Part shown: positions 1 to 7,500 of the stretch, in pieces | Position numbering within the stretch: the stretch's first letter is position 1 | Layout: each line of letters starts with the position of its first letter | Made by a program: the position numbers and the translations under genes | Origin: Chryseobacterium flavum | Lineage (GTDB): Bacteria; Bacteroidota; Bacteroidia; Flavobacteriales; Weeksellaceae | Direction of reading: 5' to 3' | DNA length: 37,519 nucleotides | Assembly (NCBI RefSeq): GCF_003385595.1 | Contig: NZ_QNUE01000028.1 | Coordinates: forward strand, 1 to 37,519 | Notes under the pieces: generated by a model | Seen by the model: the letters and a program-made list of their open reading frames with translations, nothing else | The model's database searches: none | What the model was told of the DNA's origin: nothing

Positions 1-222
1 GTATTAGCACTTAAAGGATCATGTTGCCCGAACCTTCCAAGATCTGCCATATAGAAACGGGCATTCATATCGTAAAACCCGGTTTCCTGCAATTCCTGTC
101 CTAAAAACTTATATGCTTTGTATGAGCCCACCCCATAAAAAGCATTCCCTGTTTTCAGATGACTCATCCCATAAGGATAGTAGTCATTCACATCAACAAT
201 TTCAAGAGCGCCTGACCCGTTT
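1..222 (-). pseudogene. RHS core fragment (tip D), cut by window edge
   Basis: The minus strand encodes about 74 residues of an RHS-repeat-associated core (SGALEIVDVNDYYPYG through RFGQHDPLSANT). I find one difference in 222 bases from 5325-5546 of the intact rhs gene. Homology stops abruptly at base 222; the sequence before it is AT-rich and contains the terminator of the preceding immunity gene. No start codon or upstream RHS repeats are attached, so this is a displaced 3' end of an rhs gene whose toxin lies beyond the window. Seen directly: the duplication and its breakpoint. Inferred: that a further toxin/immunity pair lies to the left. Confidence 0.8.
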
Positions 223-233
223 GAAAATTTAAA

Positions 234-264
234 ACGGGAGTACTAATTTTTTAAATACTCCCGT
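234..264 (-). terminator. Intrinsic terminator after tip C immunity gene
   Basis: A perfect 9-bp stem (ACGGGAGTA/TACTCCCGT) encloses a 13-base AT-rich loop. On the minus strand it is followed by TTTTAAATTTT. It lies 140 bases past the stop of the immunity gene at 403-729 and just before the tip D breakpoint. Confidence 0.7.
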
Positions 265-402
265 CTATCATTAATAAATTTCAATTAAAGACTTTATTCT
301 CATTTTATGGATTTATTTAAAATACTTATCTATTATACTCTTTAACGACTCCGTCACTTAGGAGTTTCATTAGAGTAGTTTCACCTGTTAACTAAATAAT
401 TT

Positions 403-729
403 TTAAGCATCATTAATTGCATAGTTGTACAACAGCCTAGCTATTTCCTCATCACTAAAGGATTGATTTTGTTTATTTTTAGATTCCTCAATAGCCTCTA
501 AAAAATAATAAAAGTCAAACAAGTTTGAATATATAACCCCATCACTCTCATATTCAAAAATACCTTCTGTTTTTTCTATCTCAAAAAATTTCAAATCATT
601 ATCAAATTTTAAGGGGTTTTTCATATAAATTTCGACTACTTCAGATTGTTGATCTAAAGATTGTAATTGACAAAATTCTTCATAGGACCCACCATTTCTA
701 AAATAGCTTACTAATTCTAAAAGTTTCAT
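403..729 (-). CDS. Probable immunity protein for the WHH nuclease toxin
   Basis: A 108-residue acidic, soluble protein starting MKLLELVSYFRNGG. An upstream in-frame start at 807 would overlap the toxin gene and add 26 residues of unrelated sequence, so the ATG at 729, 14 bases past the toxin stop, is preferred. There is no signal peptide or membrane segment. I do not recognise the family. The immunity role is inferred from position: it directly follows a nuclease toxin domain on the same strand, is small, and is more AT-rich than the RHS cores, as usual for polymorphic-toxin immunity genes. It is intact although its toxin gene looks broken, which fits selection to keep immunity. Confidence 0.65.
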   Translation of the reverse strand: MKLLELVSYFRNGGSYEEFCQLQSLDQQSEVVEIYMKNPLKFDNDLKFFEIEKTEGIFEYESDGVIYSNLFDFYYFLEAIEESKNKQNQSFSDEEIARLLYNYAINDA

Positions 730-743
730 ACTATATATATTTA

Positions 744-1016
744 TTATTTTTTCTTTTTGCCCCAAATTGAAAATCCTCCCTTCTTTCCAGGATGTAAAGT
801 TTCCCAAAAAATTCCGCCGGGTACATTCGGATGTTGACTTTTTGGTACGAGTTGCATTGCCCCTTCACCAATGTCATGATGCCATACCCAATTTATTGGA
901 GATTTTCCTATAATTGATCCAGACGGCGACTTAGGAATTTCAATTCCCATTTTTTTCAATAATGGATTTGTCTCCATGGCTTTTTCTAATGCAATATTAG
1001 CCTCTTTAAAGTGCAT
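744..1016 (-). CDS. Detached WHH-type HNH nuclease toxin domain (tip C)
   Basis: 90 residues from an internal ATG. Residues 45-47 form the WHH triad in WVWHHD, followed by AMQLVPKSQH (His62) and a TLHPGKKGG segment (His75). This pattern is typical of WHH-type HNH/Endo VII nuclease toxins at the ends of polymorphic toxins. The early FKEAN segment, directly after PRY in this frame, is also usual for the family and normally continues from a YPG-containing stretch. That stretch is present in the other frame of the upstream ORF (TSYPGVTS), so toxin and upstream ORF were probably one reading frame. The ATG overlaps the upstream stop, so it could be translated alone. Nuclease function is inferred from motifs. 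Alternative view: the 3' half of a frameshifted pseudogene. Confidence 0.65.
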   Translation of the reverse strand: MHFKEANIALEKAMETNPLLKKMGIEIPKSPSGSIIGKSPINWVWHHDIGEGAMQLVPKSQHPNVPGGIFWETLHPGKKGGFSIWGKKKK

Positions 1017-1593
1017 ATAGCGAGGTAACTCCAGGATATGATGTTTTAGCTAATTTCATTTCAAAAGCCACAGAATAATATGCCCCTGTAGCTTCTGCTC
1101 TTAAAATTGCAGGTGCAGCTCTTCCCTTTGTTGTTACAATTACAATTGCAGCAAGTCCCATTGCTGCTTCTTGGTTTTCCGGCTTTATACTTGAGAATAA
1201 CACTCCTAATAAGTCCGTAAAACCAAACATATCACCACTCATCATATAAGCAGAACCATTATGCAAAACAGGCTTTAATAGTCGTTGCGCTTCGTCAATT
1301 GACTGCACCTTTGGGGGACCTGGAATATTAAGCTGCTCTCTAAGATTTTTCCCCTGACTTGTCATACAATATGAACAGGTTGCTAAATTATTATTGGACA
1401 CAGCCCTAATCGGAGGATTTAGAACAATTTCCCCTACATCTATAGGACTTGAAGCAGTACCTATTGCTGCAAGAACATTAATTTGATTCCCAAGTACCTT
1501 AAGTATACCATTGTAATTATTGATGGCATTACTTTTCGCCTGTTCGTAGATTTCCGAACCTCCTCCATGCGGCGGCGGTAAAGCAGCACCCAC
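1006..1593 (-). pseudogene. RHS tip C pre-toxin fragment
   Basis: A 195-codon ORF opening at GTG shortly after an in-frame stop, with no RHS repeats or core. Residues from about 41 carry the shared linker (AIGTASSPIDVGEIVLNPP, then CSYC and LNIPGPP), nearly identical to the intact rhs and tip B. Then follows a stretch shared only with tip B (AQRLLKPVLHNGSA) and a hydrophobic Ala/Val-rich segment. The first 40 residues are unlike the other tips. It ends in VTSLYAL, overlapping the start of the WHH nuclease ORF in the next frame. Without a signal peptide or core it cannot make a delivered toxin, so I read it as a displaced and frameshifted tip. Confidence 0.75.
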
Positions 1594-1605
1594 TTAGTAT
1601 AAAAT

Positions 1606-1631
1606 TTAGGGTATTGAGACCAATACCCTAA
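1606..1631 (-). terminator. Hairpin terminator after DUF4304 immunity gene
   Basis: A perfect 11-bp stem (TTAGGGTATTG/CAATACCCTAA) with a 4-base loop, followed on the minus strand by ATTTTATAC. It sits between the DUF4304 gene and the start of tip C, in the same relative place as the terminators after the other two immunity genes. The T-run is weak, so termination is probable rather than certain. Confidence 0.55.
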
Positions 1632-1727
1632 GTTATAAACCTTAAAAATTATTACTATTTAATATTTCTTTAGCAACTTTTACTTATTTGTTTCAATACT
1701 CTATTTTATTATAACACGCTGGGAACA

Positions 1728-2174
1728 TTACGCTTTTAGATTAAAATACTCTAATACATTAGGGGGAATCATATATAAAAACTCTTTTTCTTTTAATATC
1801 TTTAATATATCCTGTTCATTATTAGTAGATTCCATTTGAGGAATTATTTTATTCCTGATAAGCTTTTCTAGTTCAGAAAATCTTTCTTCAGTAGATATTT
1901 CAAATTCTAAATCTAACAAATCAACAATTCTTCTATATTCTAATTCATTTTTTGAGCTTAATCTATTGTCAACATGATTAACAAAACCGTTCAAGGGAAG
2001 TTTTTTAATTATGTATCCATAATTAATGTAATAAGAATTACTGTACTGTGATTTTTGTAAATTAATAATTTTACTTATTTCTTCTCCATTTATAATCCAA
2101 TTGTTTCCTTTTCTTTTAAATCCAATAGGAATAAATATATCATCTAGAAATTTTATGAGTTCTTGTTTTTCCAT
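1728..2174 (-). CDS. DUF4304-family immunity protein
   Basis: 148 residues. The N-terminal half reads IPIGFKRKGNNWI, then an Ile/Asn-rich strand segment (INLQKSQYSNSYYINYG). This is the pattern of DUF4304 proteins, which often sit next to polymorphic toxins as immunity proteins. There is no signal peptide, so it should act in the cytoplasm. It begins 10 bases past the stop of the PD-(D/E)xK-like toxin ORF, which makes that nuclease its likely partner. The gene is markedly AT-rich compared with the RHS core, a common feature of transferred toxin/immunity cassettes. Family assignment rests on recalled sequence pattern; the toxin partner is inferred from adjacency. Confidence 0.75.
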   Translation of the reverse strand: MEKQELIKFLDDIFIPIGFKRKGNNWIINGEEISKIINLQKSQYSNSYYINYGYIIKKLPLNGFVNHVDNRLSSKNELEYRRIVDLLDLEFEISTEERFSELEKLIRNKIIPQMESTNNEQDILKILKEKEFLYMIPPNVLEYFNLKA

Positions 2175-2184
2175 TATTTTATTT

Positions 2185-2460
2185 TTAATATGTATCTAAT
2201 ACTGTATTCCATGTAGTACCAGGGTATTTCTTTTCAAATGCTTTCTTATACTTTAGTAATTGCTTTTTTCCCGCCTTCATAGCTCTTGGATTGAAAGGTT
2301 TAAGTTCAAAAATAGTTTTCGTTCTAAAATCAACAAAATCGGGCCTAATTCCAGGAATCCCTCTAAACTCTTTGACTGCCACTTCATCTATAACGTCATC
2401 AATTTTATACTCTTTATGCATCAATTGCCCAAGCTTAAAATTTGATTTAGTGTAATTCAT
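2185..2460 (-). CDS. Detached PD-(D/E)xK-like nuclease toxin domain (tip B)
   Basis: 91 residues from an ATG that overlaps the stop of the upstream tip B ORF. It contains GIRPDFVDF (Asp41 or Asp44) followed by IFELKPFNP (Glu52, Lys54), the Asp...Glu-x-Lys arrangement of PD-(D/E)xK nucleases, then GKKQLLKY (Gln67, Tyr71), a helix typical of restriction-endonuclease-fold toxins. The ending TVLDTY is one I recall from RHS C-termini in Flavobacteriia. The residues after the start (TKSNFKLGQLMHK) look like the continuation of the upstream ORF's ISNEL, so a one-base shift probably split one gene. It could still be made as a free cytoplasmic nuclease by coupled translation. Activity is inferred from motifs only. 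Confidence 0.65.
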   Translation of the reverse strand: MNYTKSNFKLGQLMHKEYKIDDVIDEVAVKEFRGIPGIRPDFVDFRTKTIFELKPFNPRAMKAGKKQLLKYKKAFEKKYPGTTWNTVLDTY

Positions 2461-2955
2461 TAGAGATTACAATTTCAGCTTTTGCAATTCCGGCTTCCGC
2501 TTTTGCAATTGCAGGGGTAGCCCTTCCTTTTGATACAATTATGGCTAAAGCTGCTAATCCTAAGGCTGCATTTTGATTCTCTGGTTTGATGTTTCTTGCG
2601 ATCAGAATTCCTGCCAGATCCCAGATCATGCTATCCATCATCTGAGCAGAACCGTTATGTAAAACAGGCTTTAATATCCTTTGTGCTTCCTCAATTGATT
2701 GCACCTTTGGGGGACCTGGAATATTAAGCTGCTCTCTAAGATTTTTCCCCTGACCTGTCATACAATATGAACAGGTTGCTAAATTATTATTGGACACAGC
2801 CCTAATCGGAGCATTCAGAACAATTTTCCCCACATCAATAGGACTTGAAGCAGTACCTATTGCTTGCGGGCCTCCCGGGCCGGAACCTCCCGGAACAGGC
2901 TCCCCTTCCAAGCCTGTTGGATCTGCAAAGAATATAGGATTATTATATCCATATC
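2447..2955 (-). pseudogene. RHS tip B: end of core plus linker, frameshifted
   Basis: Starts at the RHS core end (YGYNNPIFFADPTGLEGEP), continues through a Gly/Pro linker, the shared AIGTASSPID...CSYC...LNIPGPP block, and an AQRILKPVLHNGSA segment shared with tip C, and ends ISNELH. Bases 2712-2955 match 5067-5310 of the intact rhs gene closely. The reading frame is closed by TGA just upstream of YGYNN, at the join with tip A, so no RHS core feeds into it. The toxin domain follows in the next frame. I read it as a recombined, non-functional tip. Confidence 0.8.
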
Positions 2956-3930
2956 AGTAATGAACCAAGCACCGGCTACAATAGAGCCAACTCCTGTTCC
3001 CGAAATTCCTAACATAAAAGCATTAATACCGTGAGAAGGTTTAATTTGTCCTGACATTGCTATATCTGCTGCTAACAAAACGCCACCTGCAGCAGTTAAT
3101 TTAGTTCCCAGGCTCCGTGCTCCCTGAAACGGCTTTACCTGTTGCCCCCTCCAGAATTTAGCTCCTGGGTTTTTCCATTTATTCTGCCATGAAAAAGAAA
3201 CTCCCCTTGTCTTCGTTTGATGCCATAATTCATTATATTTCAAAAATCCGGTTCTTGGCAGATTTGCTGTTGAAGCTCCACTCGTTGCAGTGTTAGCCCA
3301 CCAACTCATTGAAGATATAGTACTACTCTCTGAATCATCAGAAGATGAAGCATTTGATTTCCCTACTTCAATTTCTCCAATATTTACTGTATTATGAGAT
3401 ACTCCATCTCCATTGCTATCTCTCTACATATTACCATCCCAGGTAAAGGTTCCATCTGAATCCGTGAATGTTTCATTCTTTGAAGTTCCTGGTCTTGTGG
3501 GCCACATTAGCTCAGTACCTGAAAAAGAATCTCCTAAAGATAAACTTTCTGTTCCTGTATATCCCATCTCTTCAAATAAACCTGAAGGATCTGAGAAATT
3601 AACAGGATTATTAAAGCCAAAACGATATGGAGTCCAGCCCGGAGTCATAGCAGACAGCGGGTCTGCCACTGAAAATCTTCCGATATCCGGCATATAGTAA
3701 CGAAAATCCATAGCATACATTCCTGTTTCCTGGAGCTCTTTACCGTTATATTTATAGTTTTTAAAACTGCCTGCTCCAAAATAAGAACCTCCGGTCTTCA
3801 GATGATTCATTCCAAATGGATAATAATCGTTGGCATCTACAATTTCCAGGGCTCCGGTACTGTTTCTTCCGAAACTTACCCTTACATTACTCTGGTTATC
3901 ACCTTTACTTGTAAATATAACATTTCTGCA
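2956..3930 (-). pseudogene. RHS tip A: core remnant with stop codon, toxin lost
   Basis: From about 3930 the minus strand encodes the last part of an RHS core (NVRVSFGRN, NDYYPFGMNHLKTGG, YNGKELQETGMYAMDFRYY, RFSVADPLS, FNNPVNFSDPSGL). This is a different core allele from the intact gene. An in-frame TAG at 3424-3426 interrupts it. The same frame then runs on through a Ser/Asp-rich linker and a hydrophobic pre-toxin segment (SWWANTA; LAADIAMSGQIKPSHG; GSIVAGAWFITDM). At base 2955 it is joined to tip B DNA in the wrong frame, giving a nonsense tail and no toxin domain. No start or upstream repeats remain. It is a remnant with at least two disabling events. Confidence 0.8.
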
Positions 3931-4063
3931 ATGTTTTAAACCCCTTCTGATGTTGAAATAAAATCAAGATTTACTGACAAATAGCAGGGGTTATTTTATC
4001 AGCTCAAAGCCACAGACATTGCACACTTTGTTTCTGTTCACAAAAATTACTTGTATATTTAAA

Positions 4064-4101
4064 AACAGCAAACCTCCGCATAATAGCGGTGGTTTGTTGT
4101 T
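4064..4101 (-). terminator. Intrinsic terminator of the intact rhs/immunity operon
   Basis: A stem of about 16 bp with one mismatch and one G-T pair (AACAGCAAACC.CCGC against GCGG.GGTTTGTTGTT) and a 6-base loop. On the minus strand it is followed by five T residues. It lies 72 bases past the immunity gene stop. A weaker hairpin (ACAGATAA.../...TTATCTGT) lies closer, at about 4143-4172. Confidence 0.7.
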
Positions 4102-4172
4102 ACTTATATGGAATTACCCTTTTAAGATCTTATAAAATCTAGTACAGATAAGTTTTATACAACTTTTATCTG

Positions 4173-4508
4173 TTAATTATCATAAAAAATAATTCCAAGA
4201 ATAATATTATAGTCTTCACTACTAAAAATGAAACAGCTTTTTTTGTCTCCATCAATTACTGATAACCTCACATTCTTTAAATCCGAATATTTCATTCGTT
4301 TTACTACTTCTGCTAACCCTTCAAAATATTTACCTTGATAAATACTATAATCTAATCTATCGCTATAAATCTCATATAGATGTTCTCTTGTTTCAGCATA
4401 TGATGACGCAAAAAGGCTCTTTTGGTCTTTAATTTTTTTTACATAATCTACAACTTGATCTAAATAATTTCTTATCTCATATAGATCATTTATTATTAAA
4501 TCATTCAT
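4173..4508 (-). CDS. Probable immunity protein for the RHS ART toxin
   Basis: 111 residues from the ATG at 4508 (MNDLIINDLYEIRNYLDQVV). An earlier in-frame ATG at 4541 overlaps the rhs stop and adds 11 residues that simply re-read the toxin end. The start at 4508, 11 bases past that stop, is more likely. The protein is small, soluble, helix-rich at the N-terminus and has no signal peptide. I do not recognise the family. The immunity role comes from position alone: directly after an RHS toxin gene, same strand, shared operon and terminator, more AT-rich than the RHS core. By analogy with other ART toxin immunity proteins it would bind the toxin domain in the cytoplasm. Confidence 0.65.
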   Translation of the reverse strand: MNDLIINDLYEIRNYLDQVVDYVKKIKDQKSLFASSYAETREHLYEIYSDRLDYSIYQGKYFEGLAEVVKRMKYSDLKNVRLSVIDGDKKSCFIFSSEDYNIILGIIFYDN

Positions 4509-4519
4509 ATTATTAATTT

Positions 4520-7500
4520 TTATTTTAAATATGGCGTCCAAGTTCCATTATCCCATGATTTAATCACCTGAGCACCATAAACAGGTCCAAAAACTTGAAC
4601 TTCATTTTCACCATGCCTATCAAAGAAGGATAATCTTGCTATTGGAAACGTCTGTTTTAAAATTACCCCGCCGGGACCTCTTCTAGAAGCTGAATAGTTA
4701 GCCATATCAATACTTGTAGTCCAAGAAGTAAACATGCTATTATTATGCCCATTATTATGTTCTTTGGCACTATACGGTCCTCCCCAAGGTATAGCATTTC
4801 CTAAGTATGCGTTTGCTAAATCAGGATGTTTGCTATGCACTCCTCTAAATAAAGTAATTGTTGGCTCTTTCTCTGGTGTATCTCCTTTAAGAATTAAAGG
4901 CAGAGACCATAAACCAGCTCTTAAACTACCTGCTAATTCTGCTAATATACTCCTAACTGCTATTCCTGTTCCTGTCGGAACACTTGCAACAGGTATAGGC
5001 AATACTATTCCGGCCATTGCAGCATCATTGCATTCCCTACAATCCTTTACCCTAGGTGAAGGTGGAGGTCCTGGAATATTAAGCTGTTGTGTAAGGCTTT
5101 TCCCCTGACCTGTCATACAATACGAACAGGTTGCTAAATTATTATTGGACACAGCCCTGATCGGAGGATTCAAAACAATTTCCCCTACATCAATAGGACT
5201 TGAAGCAGTACCTATTGCTTGCGGACCTCCCGGGCCAGAACCTCCCGGAACAGGCTCCCCTTCCAAGCCTGTAGGATCTGCAAAGAATATAGGATTATTA
5301 TATCCATATCCGTAAGGATCCAGCGTATTAGCACTTAAAGGATCATGTTGCCCGAACCTTCCAAGATCTGCCATATAGAAACGGGCATTCATATCGTAAA
5401 ACCCGGTTTCCTGCAATTCCTGTCCTAAAAACTTATACGCTTTGTATGAGCCCACCCCATAAAAAGCATTCCCTGTTTTCAGATGACTCATCCCATAAGG
5501 ATAGTAGTCATTCACATCAACAATTTCAAGAGCGCCTGACCCGTTTCTGGCGAAACTTACCCGTACATTACCTGCAACATCTTTGTACTGGTAAATATAC
5601 TGATCTTTCTGATAATCATAAAACCCTTCGGCAGTAGGGAAAAACTGAAGCCCTTCCGCTTTAAGATCTACAATAATACCTCCGCCACCCAATGGCGGAT
5701 CAATAGTAGGGTCGGTAACCACCGGATCCAGGCTGAAGGTTTCCGGCTGCATAGCCCTGGCAGAGAAAGAAGAAGCCATCAGCGTTTCTGATCCTCCTCC
5801 CGGATTTTCAGTCGTCAGGTACTGAAACCCATCCAGGTAATCCGTGATTTTCTTCGTGGTAACGGCTCCGCTTATCCCGGTAATCGTGGTTATATTTTCC
5901 TTTCTCAGTTTTGTACCATCCGCACTGTATTGGGTATTGATCACCACCGATTCATTCCCGTTCCTGCTCAGATCCAGATAGTTCGGCAGGCTCAGGTAAT
6001 TATACCTGATGGTAGAAATCCCTTTATCAGGCATTGAGGTTATATTCCCGTTTCCATCATAGGTTATGGTATTTCCCCCTCCTTCATATCCCAGGGCATT
6101 CCCTGAAATATCATTGACTTTGGTCAGCAGATTCCCTGTATAAGTATAATCCAGATGATCAATCAGCGTTGCTGCTGTGTTTCCGGCATTTATTACCGAA
6201 GTCCTGTACAGCTTTTTAATATTTCCATTGATATCATAATCCACTGCTTCTGTATTCTCTTTGCTGTTCGGATTGTTTGGATTCTGGTAATATCCTGCAG
6301 AAAGCCTGTCCAGTGGATCATACGCATAACCGTACCGTTTGGGAGTAAGGGATGGATTTACCCCGACCGTCTCCACAGCCCGCCAGTCCACTTCTGCAAT
6401 ATTCCCGTTGAATTTCGGTTTAACGTTCTTCCCAGGAAACTGTACAGCATCAGGATTATCGATACCGTTTTTCTGATTGTACTTAATCTTGTAAGAAAAT
6501 AGCTTTCCTCCCAGGTCTGCCAGCGTCATCTGCCCTTTGTTGATATCTGTAAGCCACCCGCGGATATTGTAGGCATAGTCAATACTCTGGAGATTATTCC
6601 CCACCTTTTTATTGATCAGCTGAGAGATCTCATTGTACGTGTTTTCAGCCAGTAGTTCTTCAGGCTTACTATCCACCTGGTGCCAGTGTTTTTTAAGCCT
6701 GTTCTGGAGGTCATATTCAAAACGCTCCTTTACCACTACCTGGATTTCGGATTCCTTTCTTTTATGATAAGTAATCAGCTGTTTTGGAGCTCCTGAAAAA
6801 TCCAGTTCAGCTTCTGTTTTGGTATACCCTCCCAGGTGGTTAACGGAATGAGTCCCGATTTTCCTCCCTTCATGGTCATACCAGAAATAATCTCTGGTCC
6901 ATTGGCTGTCCTCTATATTCCTTACAAAGACAGCAGTAGGAAGTCCTTTGATGGATCTGCTTGTAGTCGTTCCGTTTACTGTCAATGATGAAGGCACCTG
7001 AGCAAGGGTATTCTGTCCCAGTATTGCATCAGGCTTTGCCGGTGATTCCGGAGGATATTCATCATAGTAGTTTACACTCAGCACCTGGGCAATACTGGTA
7101 GGGGCTGTCACTTTAGAATAATAGACAGCCATTCCGTTTAAAGTCACCCCGGGTGTGGTGGTCCGTGTTTCATTTAAATTTGTATTTGCATTAACAACAG
7201 CCTGCAGGGCTGCCCTGCTTCCGGTATTATTTGCAATTCCTGTATAGGCTACCCTCCCGAACCGGTCATATTTGATGAACATCCATTGTCCGGCCGTTTT
7301 CAGATTCGCATCCTGGATCATAACCGGCCGGTCTGCTTTATCATAGATAAGGAGCTCCCAGCCTTTTCCCGGAAATTTTTTTTCCACCAGCCGGTCCTGA
7401 TTATCATAACGATACTGGTAGCATAAATTATCCAGCGTAGCTGCTGAGATAACATTACCGGCTGTTTCTATCGCTTTTACAGCGGCAGGTGGAATCACAA

